Assembly (NCBI RefSeq): GCF_034092415.1
Contig: NZ_CP139304.1
Coordinates: 1,286,001-1,350,000, forward strand
Source of the DNA: Prochlorococcus sp. MIT 1341
GTDB taxonomy: Bacteria > Cyanobacteriota > Cyanobacteriia > PCC-6307 > Cyanobiaceae
DNA: 64,000 nt
Direction: 5' to 3'
This document shows positions 46,711 through 58,713 of this stretch, one piece after another. The translations under genes were made by a program, and so were the position numbers. Below the pieces are notes generated by a model, which was given only the letters and a program-made list of their open reading frames with translations, was not told where the DNA came from and ran no database searches. Each line of letters begins with the position of its first letter. The first letter of the stretch is position 1.

Positions 46711-48540
46711 TCATGATTTAGATTCTGTTTGCTCTAAGTATGTGAGATTTTTGAAGCTTGTTGAGGTTTTGCGTAGTTCTTCAAATCGACCGGAATCCTT
46801 TATTCTTCCTTCCTCGAATTCATATATAAAGTCAGATCTAATAACAGTAGAAAGGCGATGAGCAATAATGACTAAAGTACATCTGCGTCCAATAACTTCT
46901 ATGGCATCCATTACTTCAGCCTCAGTTTTATTATCTAATGCACTTGTTGCTTCATCCAAGACTAATAATTTTGAATTGCGATAAAAGGCTCTTGCTAATG
47001 CAAGCCTTTGTCTTTGTCCCCCTGATAGCCGAATACCATTTTCACCTATATGCGTAAATAGCCCTAACGGTAGTTCGGAGACTAAATCTGCTAATTGAGC
47101 AGCTTGCAAAGCATCCCAGATTTGATCTTTGTCCACCTTGCTTGGGTCTTTTCCATAGGCAATATTCTCTAGAACATTGCTATTCAGCAGGGTTATAGAT
47201 TGAGGAACATAAGCACAATTTGCCTGCCAAGCAGGTATATCTGCTTCAGAAACATCAATCCCATCTAGTTGTAATGAACCTTTGGTTGGTCGAAGTAAGC
47301 AAAGAAGTTGATTGGCAGCAGTAGTTTTGCCGCTACCGGTTGCACCAACAAAGGCTACTCTTCCTCCAACAGGGATTGTTATATTTATGTCTTTGAGAAC
47401 TAGTTGATCTCTGGATGGGTATTTATAATCAATATGGTTTAACTTTATATTGTATTTAGGTGCTATTCCTCTTGGAGAAGGTACACCTAGTGACCCTAAA
47501 GTAAGCCTGTTGGTTTTTAATTCAATCAGTTTAAGTGTCTCTTCAAGGTCAGCCATTGCTGATCGAATCGATGTGAAAGCTCGAAAACAATCCTGAAGCG
47601 GAGGTGTTAGCTTTAAAGAGGAAACGGCAATAGTAGCTAGAAAAGGTATTATCTTTAATAAGTTAGATGGATCAGAATTGCTCAATATTGGGAGCATTCC
47701 AATGCTAAAGATTAGGGTTATCCCAAGAGGCTCTAAGAGAGCTCTTGGCATTTCTGGTAATGCTTCACCTTTCCAAATAAAAGGAATACTAGAACGCCAA
47801 GCAGATGCATATCTTTTCTGAAAGAATTCTTCTGAACCTGTTAATTGCACATCAAGAATGGTTCTTAGAGAATCATTCAATACGTTATTTGTCTGCTTGA
47901 GAAGAGTTACGCGTTGTCTCGATGAAAAACGTATAAAAGGAGTAATACTTAGAGTTATAGCCACATAGCTGAGGATTAAACATCCTATTAACACAAAGGC
48001 TACGAGTTTCTCGACAAATATGATTGCTGTAAAAAGAAAACTTATTAGAAATAAACCGCTTATTAATTGCAATAAGGGTAGTATTAACCTTTCCGATACT
48101 CGTTCTATATTTACTAATATAGTTGCCGACAACTCGCTATTATCTTTTCCTAGAAAATATTCATACCTCTGACCTAGTATTTTCCTTTGGGCCATTTCTG
48201 AGAGGTCTCGCCAAATACCTGATTTCAAACGAAATTGCCAAGATCTTAGTAAAAGCTTTGTGAATGAAGAGAACCAACTCAATCCTATGAATGCAATGAC
48301 AAGTCCTAAGGCTTTGATGCGTGGGTCGGCTGGAATAAGGTCTGTAAATGGTAAAGATGGACGATTTGGAGACCCGACAAATACGGTAAATAGTCTAGAA
48401 ACGGCTGCTATAACAAGTACGTCTGCAAGGCCTGCGATAAAGGCTACTGGGATCAAGCCTACGAGAGCACGCTTACGCTTAGCCGGTAGTGCCTTCATTA
48501 GACGCACCAGGTTGTTTAGTGTCTGGCTCGCCTTCATCAT
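46711..48540 (-). CDS. ABC exporter, fused membrane and ATPase domains
   Basis: 609 residues. Six membrane helices in the first 330 residues (type I exporter), then the ATPase: Walker A VAFVGATGSGKTTAANQ near 398, signature RLSGGQRQRLALARAF, Walker B KLLVLDEATSALD, and IIAHRLST. The build is that of MsbA-like half transporters that flip lipids or lipid-linked oligosaccharides. Next to rfbA/rfbB, it may export a surface glycan or its lipid carrier; a lipid or peptide exporter is the alternative. Two adjacent ATGs. Confidence 0.9.
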   Translation of the reverse strand: MMKASQTLNNLVRLMKALPAKRKRALVGLIPVAFIAGLADVLVIAAVSRLFTVFVGSPNRPSLPFTDLIPADPRIKALGLVIAFIGLSWFSSFTKLLLRSWQFRLKSGIWRDLSEMAQRKILGQRYEYFLGKDNSELSATILVNIERVSERLILPLLQLISGLFLISFLFTAIIFVEKLVAFVLIGCLILSYVAITLSITPFIRFSSRQRVTLLKQTNNVLNDSLRTILDVQLTGSEEFFQKRYASAWRSSIPFIWKGEALPEMPRALLEPLGITLIFSIGMLPILSNSDPSNLLKIIPFLATIAVSSLKLTPPLQDCFRAFTSIRSAMADLEETLKLIELKTNRLTLGSLGVPSPRGIAPKYNIKLNHIDYKYPSRDQLVLKDINITIPVGGRVAFVGATGSGKTTAANQLLCLLRPTKGSLQLDGIDVSEADIPAWQANCAYVPQSITLLNSNVLENIAYGKDPSKVDKDQIWDALQAAQLADLVSELPLGLFTHIGENGIRLSGGQRQRLALARAFYRNSKLLVLDEATSALDNKTEAEVMDAIEVIGRRCTLVIIAHRLSTVIRSDFIYEFEEGRIKDSGRFEELRKTSTSFKNLTYLEQTESKS

Positions 48541-48883
48541 TAATAAAAAATACCCATTTATGGCAGGGACATTCCTCGATGGCCGGCCACTTATTTGGGT
48601 GTTTGTTTGACGTCTTCTAAATGATTTTTGGTTTGATCAATGGTTATTGGGCTTTTTTTCTAAAGGTTCTTACAGAACAGATGAGCTTTTGTTGATAAAG
48701 CAATAGGCTTAATATTGTGAATTAGAGATTGGTCCAGTCTCCAAAACACTGATACTTGTTAGTGTTTCAGGAGATAGATTTGCTCTTTTTACAGTTGTTT
48801 ATTCCGTCACTGCTAAAAAGAGCTCTTTTGTTGTTGACCTCGTCTAAGTAGGCTGCGCTAAAAGCTTTAGCAGCCATAACAAT
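48541..48883. promoter_or_regulatory. Divergent region between ABC exporter and secA
   Basis: 343 bases with no supported gene. Two inverted repeats are visible: AAACACT/AGTGTTT with a ten-base loop around 48750-48773, and GCTAAA-AGC-TTTAGC at about 48856-48871, just before the secA ATG. These could be operators or leader structures; no RNA gene is recognised. Confidence 0.4.
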
Positions 48884-51733
48884 ATGCTCAAGCATCTTCT
48901 TGGTGATCCGAATAACCGCAAGTTGCGGCGTTATCAGCCCATTGTCACTGATATCAACCTTTTAGAAGAGGAAATTTCCTCGTTATCAGATCAAGATTTA
49001 TGTGCAAAAACCGCTGATTTTCGAAAGAGGTTAGAGGAGGCAGAAAATCTTCAAGTGCAGCGTGCTCGACTGGATGAGCTTTTGCCTGATGCTTTTGCAG
49101 TTGTCAGGGAAGCAAGTAAACGTGTTTTAGGCATGCGTCATTTTGACGTGCAGTTAATTGGTGGAATGGTTCTTCATGAAGGGCAGATTGGAGAGATGAA
49201 GACTGGTGAGGGGAAAACGCTTGTTGCAACACTTCCCTGCTATTTAAATGCTTTAACAGGTAGGGGTGTGCATGTAGTTACGGTGAATGATTATTTAGCC
49301 CGCCGCGATGCAGAGTGGATGGGTCAAGTACACAGGTTTCTTGGATTAACTGTTGGGCTTATTCAGCAAGATATGAGCCCTTCAGAAAGGCGTAAAAATT
49401 ATTTGTGTGATATTACTTATGCAACTAATTCCGAACTTGGTTTTGATTATCTACGCGATAATATGGCTACAGATAGTACAGAGGTTGTTCAAAGAGATTT
49501 TCATTATTGTGTAATTGATGAAGTAGATTCAATTCTGATAGATGAGGCACGAACACCTCTAATTATCTCAGGTCAGGTTGAGAGGCCACAAGAAAAATAT
49601 GAAAAAGCTGCAGAATTAGTTTCTCAATTAGAACGTTCTCCTGAAATTGGAAAAGATGGAATCGACCCAGATGGTGACTATGAAGTTGATGAAAAACAGC
49701 GCAGTTGTACCCTCACTGATCAAGGCTTTGCAAAGGCAGAGAAGCTTTTGAATGTTGGTGACTTATATGACCCTGCAGATCCCTGGGCACACTACATAAC
49801 AAATGCTTTAAAAGCAAAAGAACTGTTTGTTAAAGATGTTAATTATATTGTTCGTGATGGTGATGCAGTAATTGTTGATGAATTTACTGGACGTGTTATG
49901 CCAGGTAGACGTTGGAGTGATGGCCAGCATCAGGCTATTGAGGCTAAAGAGAATTTACCTGTTCAACCTGAAACACAGACTCTTGCATCAATAACTTACC
50001 AGAATTTCTTTTTGCTATATCCACGATTGGCTGGGATGACGGGTACAGCAAAGACTGAGGAAGTAGAATTTGAGAAGACCTATAAACTCGAAACTACTGT
50101 TATTCCTACAAATAGGCCTACTTCTAGAGAGGATTTGGTTGATCAAGTTTATAAAACAGAGGCTGCAAAATGGAGGGCTGTGGCTCAGGAAACTGTTCAT
50201 ATACATAAAAAGCTACGTCCGGTCTTAGTTGGAACAACAAGTGTTGAGAAAAGCGAGCTTTTAAGCACTCTTTTGTCTGAGCAAAATATTCCTCATAACT
50301 TACTTAATGCTAAGCCAGAAAATGTTGAGCGTGAGGCTGAAATTGTTGCTCAAGCAGGTCGATCTGGAGCAGTTACTATTGCAACCAATATGGCTGGAAG
50401 AGGTACAGATATTATTTTAGGAGGTAATAGTGATTATATGGCTAGACTTAAATTGAGAGAGGTTTTAATGCCTAGACTCGTTAAACCTGAAGATGGCCAT
50501 AGGCCTCCTGTACCCATTCAAAATCGTGGTTCAAATGTATCGGGTTTTGGAGAGAAGGAGAAGCCCTTAACTGAATCAAAATTGACTTCTACTAATACAT
50601 CAAAAGCAATAGATAGCTTATACCCCTGTCAATTAACTGAAGAAATTGACAAGTTACTTGGTGACTTGGCAAGTGACTTAGTAAAGACTTGGGGTGACAG
50701 GTCTTTGAGCTTGATAGAGTTAGAGGATCGTATATCGACGGCTGCTGAAAAGGCTCCTACTGATGACCAGAAAATTGCTGACCTAAGAAGTGCAATTGCC
50801 AAGGTTAAGGCTGAGTACGATGTTGTTGTTCAACAGGAAGAATCTGCGGTTAGACAAGCAGGGGGTTTACATGTAATTGGCACTGAAAGGCATGAATCTC
50901 GTAGGGTAGATAATCAACTAAGGGGTCGTTCTGGTAGACAAGGCGATCCTGGAAGTACACGCTTCTTTTTATCTCTCGGAGATAATCTTTTGCGAATTTT
51001 TGGAGGTGATCGAGTTGCGGGATTAATGAATGCTTTTCGTGTTGAAGAAGATATGCCAATCGAGTCCGGGATGCTTACTCGTTCATTAGAAGGTGCTCAG
51101 AAGAAGGTAGAGACCTATTACTATGACATCCGAAAACAAGTTTTTGAATATGATGAAGTCATGAATAATCAGCGGAGAGCTGTTTACTCTGAGCGGAGAA
51201 GAGTTCTTGAAGGTATCGGACTAAAAACCCAGGTTATTGGTTATGGAGAAAGGACAGTTGATGATATCGTCGAAGCTTACGTAAACCCTGATCTTCCCCC
51301 TGAAGAGTGGGACCTTGAACGATTAGTCGCCAAAATGCAAGAGTTTGTTTATTTATTAAGTGACTTAACGCCAGACCAAATACGAGGTTTAGGGGTGGAG
51401 GAACTCAAGCTATTTTTACGAGAACAATTACGTAATGCATATGATATTAAGGAATCTCAAATAGAGCAGGAAAGACCTGGCTTTATGAGGGAAGCCGAAA
51501 GATTTTTTATCCTTCAACAAATTGATACTTTATGGCGTGAACATTTGCAAGCTATGGATGCTTTAAGAGAGTCAGTTGGGTTAAGAGGATATGGGCAAAA
51601 AGATCCTTTAATTGAGTACAAGAATGAGGGATATGATATGTTCTTAGAGATGATGATGAACATGCGGAGGAATGTAATTTATTCGATGTTTATGTTCCAA
51701 CCTGCACCGCCCCAGGAATCTACAACGGCATGA
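48884..51733 (+). CDS. secA: Preprotein translocase ATPase SecA
   Basis: Drives protein export through SecYEG at the plasma and thylakoid membranes. Walker [14 protein letters not shown] near 106, [19 protein letters not shown] with Walker B, and [15 protein letters not shown]. 949 residues; about 100 residues near 555-655 are an extra polar and charged insertion typical of cyanobacterial SecA. The C-terminal zinc-binding cysteine motif that docks SecB in proteobacteria is absent: the protein ends [13 protein letters not shown]. Confidence 0.98.
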   Translation: MLKHLLGDPNNRKLRRYQPIVTDINLLEEEISSLSDQDLCAKTADFRKRLEEAENLQVQRARLDELLPDAFAVVREASKRVLGMRHFDVQLIGGMVLHEGQIGEMKTGEGKTLVATLPCYLNALTGRGVHVVTVNDYLARRDAEWMGQVHRFLGLTVGLIQQDMSPSERRKNYLCDITYATNSELGFDYLRDNMATDSTEVVQRDFHYCVIDEVDSILIDEARTPLIISGQVERPQEKYEKAAELVSQLERSPEIGKDGIDPDGDYEVDEKQRSCTLTDQGFAKAEKLLNVGDLYDPADPWAHYITNALKAKELFVKDVNYIVRDGDAVIVDEFTGRVMPGRRWSDGQHQAIEAKENLPVQPETQTLASITYQNFFLLYPRLAGMTGTAKTEEVEFEKTYKLETTVIPTNRPTSREDLVDQVYKTEAAKWRAVAQETVHIHKKLRPVLVGTTSVEKSELLSTLLSEQNIPHNLLNAKPENVEREAEIVAQAGRSGAVTIATNMAGRGTDIILGGNSDYMARLKLREVLMPRLVKPEDGHRPPVPIQNRGSNVSGFGEKEKPLTESKLTSTNTSKAIDSLYPCQLTEEIDKLLGDLASDLVKTWGDRSLSLIELEDRISTAAEKAPTDDQKIADLRSAIAKVKAEYDVVVQQEESAVRQAGGLHVIGTERHESRRVDNQLRGRSGRQGDPGSTRFFLSLGDNLLRIFGGDRVAGLMNAFRVEEDMPIESGMLTRSLEGAQKKVETYYYDIRKQVFEYDEVMNNQRRAVYSERRRVLEGIGLKTQVIGYGERTVDDIVEAYVNPDLPPEEWDLERLVAKMQEFVYLLSDLTPDQIRGLGVEELKLFLREQLRNAYDIKESQIEQERPGFMREAERFFILQQIDTLWREHLQAMDALRESVGLRGYGQKDPLIEYKNEGYDMFLEMMMNMRRNVIYSMFMFQPAPPQESTTA

Positions 51734-51749
51734 TTTTTGATTGATTTAC

Positions 51750-52496
51750 TTATTCTCCGAGAAATTCAATAATTTCTCTGTCTTTAAGACTTTGTGCTTT
51801 ATTGGTAAGCACTTTTTCTGGCAGATTGTCAGAGCTGGTTTCTTGTAAGAACCTTTCTAGTGCTGCGATCTGATTTTCTAGCTCGTCAATTCTTTCCATA
51901 AGGTTACGTATTACATTTGCCTCAGCATCTGGTAATGCTGAGTGAGCAAGTGGATTGATTTTTACGCCACTCTGATGCACTACTCGTCCTGGTATGCCAA
52001 CTACTGTGCTATCTGCCTCTACGTCACGAACTACAACAGAACCTGCACCAATTCTTGTATTTGCACCAACACGAATTGCTCCTAATACTTTTGCTCCTGC
52101 ACCAATTACAACATTCTCTTCGAGAGTTGGATGTCTTTTCCCATGTTCTTTTCCAGTTCCACCTAGGGTCACTCCTTGATAGAGCAAACATCGATTGCCG
52201 ATTTCTGCAGTTTCACCAATTACAACACCCATTCCATGATCGATAAATACTCCATTTCCAATTATTGCTCCGGGATGTATTTCTACCCCTGTTAGGTTTC
52301 GACTTACTTGACTCAGAATTCGAGCTATTAGTTTCATGGGTAGGAGTGGAAATCTTGTATACCAGATTCGATGACTCAGCCTATGCATTGCCAGTGCATG
52401 TACTCCTGGGTAGCAAAGTAAGATCTCGAAAAGACCTCTTGCGGCCGGATCGCGTTCTCTAACAATTGCTAGATCGGTTTTTATGTCCCTGAGCAT
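51750..52496 (-). CDS. cysE: Serine O-acetyltransferase
   Basis: Activates serine with acetyl-CoA as the first step of cysteine synthesis. The N-terminal helical part has [20 protein letters not shown], and the left-handed beta-helix is built from hexapeptide repeats with [17 protein letters not shown] (catalytic His) and [15 protein letters not shown]. 248 residues. It lies 16 bases downstream of the GntR-like gene on the same strand, so the two are probably co-transcribed. Confidence 0.97.
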   Translation of the reverse strand: MLRDIKTDLAIVRERDPAARGLFEILLCYPGVHALAMHRLSHRIWYTRFPLLPMKLIARILSQVSRNLTGVEIHPGAIIGNGVFIDHGMGVVIGETAEIGNRCLLYQGVTLGGTGKEHGKRHPTLEENVVIGAGAKVLGAIRVGANTRIGAGSVVVRDVEADSTVVGIPGRVVHQSGVKINPLAHSALPDAEANVIRNLMERIDELENQIAALERFLQETSSDNLPEKVLTNKAQSLKDREIIEFLGE

Positions 52497-52512
52497 CTAT
52501 TTTTTAATAATT

Positions 52513-53502
52513 TCAAGATGACTGAAGTCCAATTTCCTTTAGTAATAAATCAATTGTGTCTTTACTTAAATAGCTTTCTGCACAGTGAATTTGGGGCATT
52601 CTCATTAATTGGGATCTATTTTGACGCAAACTTTGCTCTACTAATGAAAGACTTGGTTTATCGCAAAGGACATGGCTAGATGCTCTAAGAAGAGCTAATA
52701 GTCTGCTACCAATGTCCGGGGAAGCTGTCATTAGAAGGATTTCGTTTCCTCGCATGCTGTGAAGGATTACTTCAGCAGCTCTCAGAATCCCTGGACTAAT
52801 GCTAACAAGGCCCACGCAGCTTCCTGGGCGGAGCTCTTTTAACATATTTAGTTCTTGGCGGAAGTCATTTAGATCCACTGCAACTGCTCGCAAGCGGTGT
52901 GCTTTTGCAAGACTTTCAATGGGTTGTAAAAAATATCTACTAGTTACTACGGTTCCATTGGTTGAGCTTTCCAGAACGCTTTCTAGTTCTTCCATTGGAA
53001 CCACTTCAACAGGCACGTTTAGATGGGGTTCAAGTTCTTCTGCAATAAGCATTGATGCTCCAATATCTTCCCTCGGGGTACTGATCAGCACCCTGGCACC
53101 ACAACGCAAGCGCCAGTCAATTTCTCTGGTTAGTAAATCCCTTGTTTGTTGAAGCGTGCATCCTGCATTGAGTAATCCATCAACACATTTTCGAACTTCT
53201 TGATCTATATCAGTAATTGCTTTATTCCTGATGTGTGGAGGACTTTTCGCTTCTCTTGGTTTTTGTTGATCGCGAACATAGATTCCTGACCCAGCCATTG
53301 CTTCAACGACACCATCTGTTTCCAGTTGTCGATATACCTTGCTTATGGTGTTTCTATGAAGCCCGGTTTGCATTGCCAATTGTCTTGTGCTGGGAAGTCG
53401 ATGCCCAGGCGGATAGTGTCTCGCTGCAATCGCGAAACAAATTTGGTTATATAACTGAGTGGAAGCAGGAATATCGCTTTCTTGCTGGATGTGGAAGCGC
53501 AC
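52513..53502 (-). CDS. GntR-type transcriptional regulator
   Basis: The first 75 residues are the GntR winged helix: IPASTQLYNQICFAIAARHY, PGHRLPSTRQLAMQTGLHRNTI (split PGHRLPSTRQLAMQ, TGLHRNTIS) and VVEAMAGSGIYV. The remaining 250 residues do not match the FCD, UTRA or aminotransferase effector domains by eye; they alternate strands and helices and may be a periplasmic-binding or receiver-like sensor. 329 residues. It sits directly upstream of cysE, which suggests it controls sulfur or cysteine metabolism, or itself, but this is inference. Confidence 0.85.
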   Translation of the reverse strand: MRFHIQQESDIPASTQLYNQICFAIAARHYPPGHRLPSTRQLAMQTGLHRNTISKVYRQLETDGVVEAMAGSGIYVRDQQKPREAKSPPHIRNKAITDIDQEVRKCVDGLLNAGCTLQQTRDLLTREIDWRLRCGARVLISTPREDIGASMLIAEELEPHLNVPVEVVPMEELESVLESSTNGTVVTSRYFLQPIESLAKAHRLRAVAVDLNDFRQELNMLKELRPGSCVGLVSISPGILRAAEVILHSMRGNEILLMTASPDIGSRLLALLRASSHVLCDKPSLSLVEQSLRQNRSQLMRMPQIHCAESYLSKDTIDLLLKEIGLQSS

Positions 53503-53579
53503 GCCAGTGGGACAGGTTGTAATGCGGCCACCCTAAGGAGGCACGAGCAATGTGACAATTGGATTTTGATTTTGTTGTT

Positions 53580-53726
53580 TTAACTCTTTCGTCCTGAAGG
53601 CCTCAATTTACCTAAAACACTAGGCCCAAGAACTGATGAAGCAGCAAAGTGAGACGCATAAAAGTATCTAATTCGTAACAGCATTGTTACGTATTTGCGC
53701 TTTTGGTCTTTTTTTAGGTTTTGCAT
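53580..53726 (-). CDS. Possible small basic protein of 48 residues
   Basis: ATG 53726 opens 48 codons: MQNLKKDQKRKYVTMLLRIR, then YFYASHFAASSVLGPSVLGK and a basic end LRPSGRKS. Strongly cationic, like a ribosome- or nucleic-acid-binding peptide. It lies between infC and the GntR gene, same strand, in a 386-base gap. It contains a palindrome at 53674-53691. No clear ribosome site and no recognised family, so coding is not certain. Confidence 0.35.
   Translation of the reverse strand: MQNLKKDQKRKYVTMLLRIRYFYASHFAASSVLGPSVLGKLRPSGRKS
53674..53691. promoter_or_regulatory. Palindrome upstream of the GntR gene (candidate operator)
   Basis: CGTAACA and TGTTACG are perfect inverted arms around GCAT, about 170 bases before the GntR start codon. 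Dyads of this size fit a dimeric regulator, possibly GntR itself. It could equally be coding sequence of the 48-residue ORF. Confidence 0.3.
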
Positions 53727-53888
53727 ATCTCAAAACCAAATTAATTTTGCCCCGTTTGTATTTCTTGATGTGCAAACGAAATTTACTTACTTGTTAAGAG
53801 GCTCTAAAGCATTAGCTACTGATATACGTAATTTTTTCTAATAGCAAGGCATTCATATATTTGCTGGGACCTTGAGAATTTCTTTGCT

Positions 53889-54539
53889 TCAACGATTTTT
53901 TATTTGAGACCCTCGAGGGGAGGTAGAGGTAGTTGAGATGCTTCTTATTACTCGAGGCTGCTTGTCATCTTCTTTGTCTTTTTTGATAAGCGGTGTTTTC
54001 CGTGGAGTAAGGAACATAATCATGTTCCTACCTTCTCTTTTTGGGGCTTGTTGTATTTCTGCCTGTTCTTCTAAGTCTTTAGCCATTCTTCTTAAAAGCG
54101 TTTCTGCTAGGGCCGTATGTTGAATTTCCCTGCCTCGAAATATCACCGTACATTTGACCTTGTCTCCTGCCTTAAGAAATCTCACTGCATGCCCAATTCG
54201 TACCTGATAGTCATGCTGATCGATCTTGTAGCGCATTTTGACTTCCTTAACTTCGGTTTGATGGGATTTTTTTTTGGCTTCTTTTGCTTTTTTTTCTTGT
54301 TCAAACTTGAATTTCCCGTAATCCATAATTCTGCATACGGGTGGATCAGCTTTTTCGCTAACTAGTACTAGGTCTAATTCCCTTTCTTTGGCTACTTCTA
54401 GGGCTTCTTCCCTATTAATAATTCCAAGTTGGGTTCCATCAGCATCGACCACTCGAAGTTTTGGATACTTGATACGGTCATTAATGTTTGGGAGCTCCCG
54501 AACGGGAGCGCGACGATCAAAACGAGGACGAGGAGGCAT
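53889..54539 (-). CDS. infC: Translation initiation factor IF-3
   Basis: Prevents premature subunit joining and checks the start codon. IF3-N ([21 protein letters not shown], in part) and IF3-C ([21 protein letters not shown], in part) domains are complete: [20 protein letters not shown] forms the linker. 216 residues with a 40-residue polar tail. Starts with ATG, not the AUU known from E. coli infC, so that type of autocontrol is not visible. Confidence 0.97.
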   Translation of the reverse strand: MPPRPRFDRRAPVRELPNINDRIKYPKLRVVDADGTQLGIINREEALEVAKERELDLVLVSEKADPPVCRIMDYGKFKFEQEKKAKEAKKKSHQTEVKEVKMRYKIDQHDYQVRIGHAVRFLKAGDKVKCTVIFRGREIQHTALAETLLRRMAKDLEEQAEIQQAPKREGRNMIMFLTPRKTPLIKKDKEDDKQPRVIRSISTTSTSPRGSQIKNR

Positions 54540-54603
54540 TCAGTGGGTTGAGGGGGTCAGAGCCGATTACAGAATTAACGGTAGTTGATTTTCAAGAATT
54601 AAC

Positions 54604-55518
54604 CTAAATCTCAGGGATTAATGTAAGAGCTTTAATTAGGGCATTCTCATTTTTTAACCAGTGTGGTTCATGTTGTTTTTTAAACCATGTTCTTTGGCGT
54701 TTAGCAAATTTCTGGGTACGAGTTGTTGTGATGGCTATGGCTTCTTGGGTATTCAGTTCATTGTTCAGAACTTTTAAGGCTTCTTCATAACCAATAGTTT
54801 TTAGCATAGGTAGTTCTGGTCCGTAGCGTTGCGTTAATTCATCGGTTTCTTCTAGAAGTCCTTCTGAATACATTGTTGAAGTTCTTTTGGCGATGCGATC
54901 TGCTAGGTCAATTGGGTCAAGCCCTAGTTCAATAATTTGCCAAGGAGGAGGCGAAGCGCTTTGTTGAGAACTGATTTCTTTGCCGGTTCCATAAAGGACT
55001 TCAAGAGCACGTTCTGTGCGCATTGCATCCGCTGATGAGATGCGGGCTGCTGCTTTTGGATCTGAACTGGAAAGAATTTGATAGCACTCATTTTGTCCCA
55101 GGTCTTGTAATTGTTTTCTCAATGATTTCTGAGGGCCTATAGCCGGGGGATTAAGCCCTGCTGTAATAGCTTTTAGATAAAGACCACTGCCGCCAACTAA
55201 AAAGGCAATGCCTCTGTCTTGAAAAGATTGCTCAATTTTCTTTTCTGCTTCAAGGCGAAATTCTTGCACCGTTATTGGCTGATTGGGGAGTCTTAAATCA
55301 AGCAGATGGTGCTCTACTTGGGTTTGTTGATCCTTGGTGGGCTTTGCAGTCCCTATGTTCATCCCTTTATATAGCTGCCGAGAATCAATGTTAATGATGC
55401 TTAAATCAAGGACTTTTGCTATCTCTAGAGCTAATTTCGTTTTACCGCTAGCAGTTGGTCCTAGCAGGACAATTACTAATGAATCTTTTGCTTTTTGCGT
55501 TTCCGTAGAATTTTTCAT
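54604..55518 (-). CDS. miaA: tRNA dimethylallyltransferase
   Basis: Adds the isopentenyl group to A37 of tRNAs reading UNN codons. P-loop [32 protein letters not shown] and [11 protein letters not shown] are family hallmarks. 304 residues from ATG 55518; an in-frame TTG at 55527 gives three more. Divergent from gyrB and 64 bases upstream of infC on the same strand. Confidence 0.96.
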   Translation of the reverse strand: MKNSTETQKAKDSLVIVLLGPTASGKTKLALEIAKVLDLSIINIDSRQLYKGMNIGTAKPTKDQQTQVEHHLLDLRLPNQPITVQEFRLEAEKKIEQSFQDRGIAFLVGGSGLYLKAITAGLNPPAIGPQKSLRKQLQDLGQNECYQILSSSDPKAAARISSADAMRTERALEVLYGTGKEISSQQSASPPPWQIIELGLDPIDLADRIAKRTSTMYSEGLLEETDELTQRYGPELPMLKTIGYEEALKVLNNELNTQEAIAITTTRTQKFAKRQRTWFKKQHEPHWLKNENALIKALTLIPEI

Positions 55519-55593
55519 TGTGTTCAAAGCTAGGCTTTTTCCTTGTCAGAAAAGCTCTGCTCGAGCATCCCTAGTGAGCCAGTGTTAGATTAA

Positions 55594-57630
<2,037 letters not shown>

Positions 57631-57641
57631 AAATAGTTTAA

Positions 57642-57971
57642 ATGGGTATTTTTATACGATGGGGTTGGTTACTAGGGATTTCACTGCTTGCCCCTATTTC
57701 TTTACCTGCTGGAGGTGCGCAATTTTTGATACCACAGATTCGTTCTCGCAAATCTTCTGATCCTTTTTTAACTACAAGAGATACTGCATTGAGAGCTAGC
57801 CCTTTAAAAAAAGCACCTGTTCTGAGGTCAGTTCCATCTGGAACACCTTTGACAATCTTGAAATATTGGCAAGAATCAGATGGCCAAGTGTGGACTTATG
57901 TTCATGTTTTATACGAACATAATTTTAATATTAATTCCGTAAGAAATGGCTGGTTAGATATAGATGCTTGA
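57642..57971 (+). CDS. Small secreted SH3-like domain protein
   Basis: 109 residues with an N-terminal signal segment (GWLLGISLLAPISLPAGGA). The remainder resembles a bacterial SH3 fold: TTRDTALRASPLKKAPVL, GTPLTILKYWQ and NGWLDIDA, as in cell-wall-binding proteins. Location outside the membrane is inferred. It lies between gyrB and the crcB pair and overlaps crcB1 by eight bases, so it is co-transcribed with them. Confidence 0.7.
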   Translation: MGIFIRWGWLLGISLLAPISLPAGGAQFLIPQIRSRKSSDPFLTTRDTALRASPLKKAPVLRSVPSGTPLTILKYWQESDGQVWTYVHVLYEHNFNINSVRNGWLDIDA

Positions 57972-58362
57972 GGATAATATAGTTCTTTCTCAATTTTTCT
58001 TTGTTTCGATAGGTGCTTGTTTTGGTACATTGGCAAGATTCAATTTTGTTAGATATTTTCAATCAATCTATGAACTAACTTTTCTTGGTACCTTGACAGT
58101 AAATATTCTTGCCTCTTTTGCATTGGGGCTATTTATTTCTATAGAGCCATTGGTTTTTTCTCAAGCAAGTTTGAACTCTTTGATTTTGTTTTTTGGAGTA
58201 GGCTTTCTAGGGAGTCTGAGCACATTTTCTTCTTTTATTTTGGATATTCTGCAAAGCATATTTGATGATCGATATAAAGACGCCATTCTAATTTTTTTGT
58301 TCTCTTTAATCGGAGGGTTCGTTGCAATAGTAATTGGATATAGCATTGGAAAAGCTTGGTAA
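57964..58362 (+). CDS. crcB: CrcB/Fluc fluoride channel protein, copy 1
   Basis: 132 residues with four hydrophobic helices. Family features: FVSIGACFGTLARFNFVRYF (GxxxGxxxR start), GTLTVNILASFALGLF with the N-bearing helix, and GVGFLGSLSTFSSFILDI, the conserved G(F/L)xGxxSTFSxF break. Fluc proteins export fluoride as dual-topology dimers; two tandem genes often make an antiparallel heterodimer. The second gene begins six bases after this stop. Confidence 0.93.
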   Translation: MLEDNIVLSQFFFVSIGACFGTLARFNFVRYFQSIYELTFLGTLTVNILASFALGLFISIEPLVFSQASLNSLILFFGVGFLGSLSTFSSFILDILQSIFDDRYKDAILIFLFSLIGGFVAIVIGYSIGKAW

Positions 58363-58368
58363 AGAAAA

Positions 58369-58713
58369 TTGTTCACAAGTAATAAGTTAAATACTTATGC
58401 TTTGCTTTCCTTAGGAGCTATTCCTGGAGCTTTGATCAGGTGGCACTTGAACAATGATTTGTTAGTGAATGTTATTGGGGCGGCTCTTTTAGGATTTTTT
58501 TTTGGAGCTAAACTCTCAAAGAAGTATTACATAATGATGGGAATTGGTTTTTGTGGTTCTATGACAACATTTAGTACTTTGATGGGTGATTTACTGTTTC
58601 TTGCTATAAAAAATAATTTCTTGGGATTGTTTTGGGTAATAATTAGTCACACAAGTTTAGCATTGATCTTTGCATTTCTAGGATTTTATCTTGGCAAAAA
58701 ATTAGTTGGTTAA
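58369..58713 (+). CDS. crcB: CrcB/Fluc fluoride channel protein, copy 2
   Basis: 114 residues, four hydrophobic helices: LLSLGAIPGALIRWHL, LLVNVIGAALLGFFFGAKL and GIGFCGSMTTFSTLMGDLL. The start is TTG at 58369, just behind crcB1. With copy 1 it probably forms a heterodimeric channel. Its last 12 bases overlap the convergent peroxidase gene. Confidence 0.92.
   Translation: MFTSNKLNTYALLSLGAIPGALIRWHLNNDLLVNVIGAALLGFFFGAKLSKKYYIMMGIGFCGSMTTFSTLMGDLLFLAIKNNFLGLFWVIISHTSLALIFAFLGFYLGKKLVG

Noticed and set aside
48260-48610. 116-residue plus-strand ORF over the start of the ABC exporter
   Set aside because: Lies almost wholly antisense to the conserved membrane domain and has no family features.
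53676-53690. Possible NtcA site
   Set aside because: The consensus needs GTA-N8-TAC; here the spacing between GTA and TAC is ten bases.
53889-54539. AUU start and autoregulation of infC as in E. coli
   Set aside because: The start codon is ATG and rpl35/rpl20 are not downstream.
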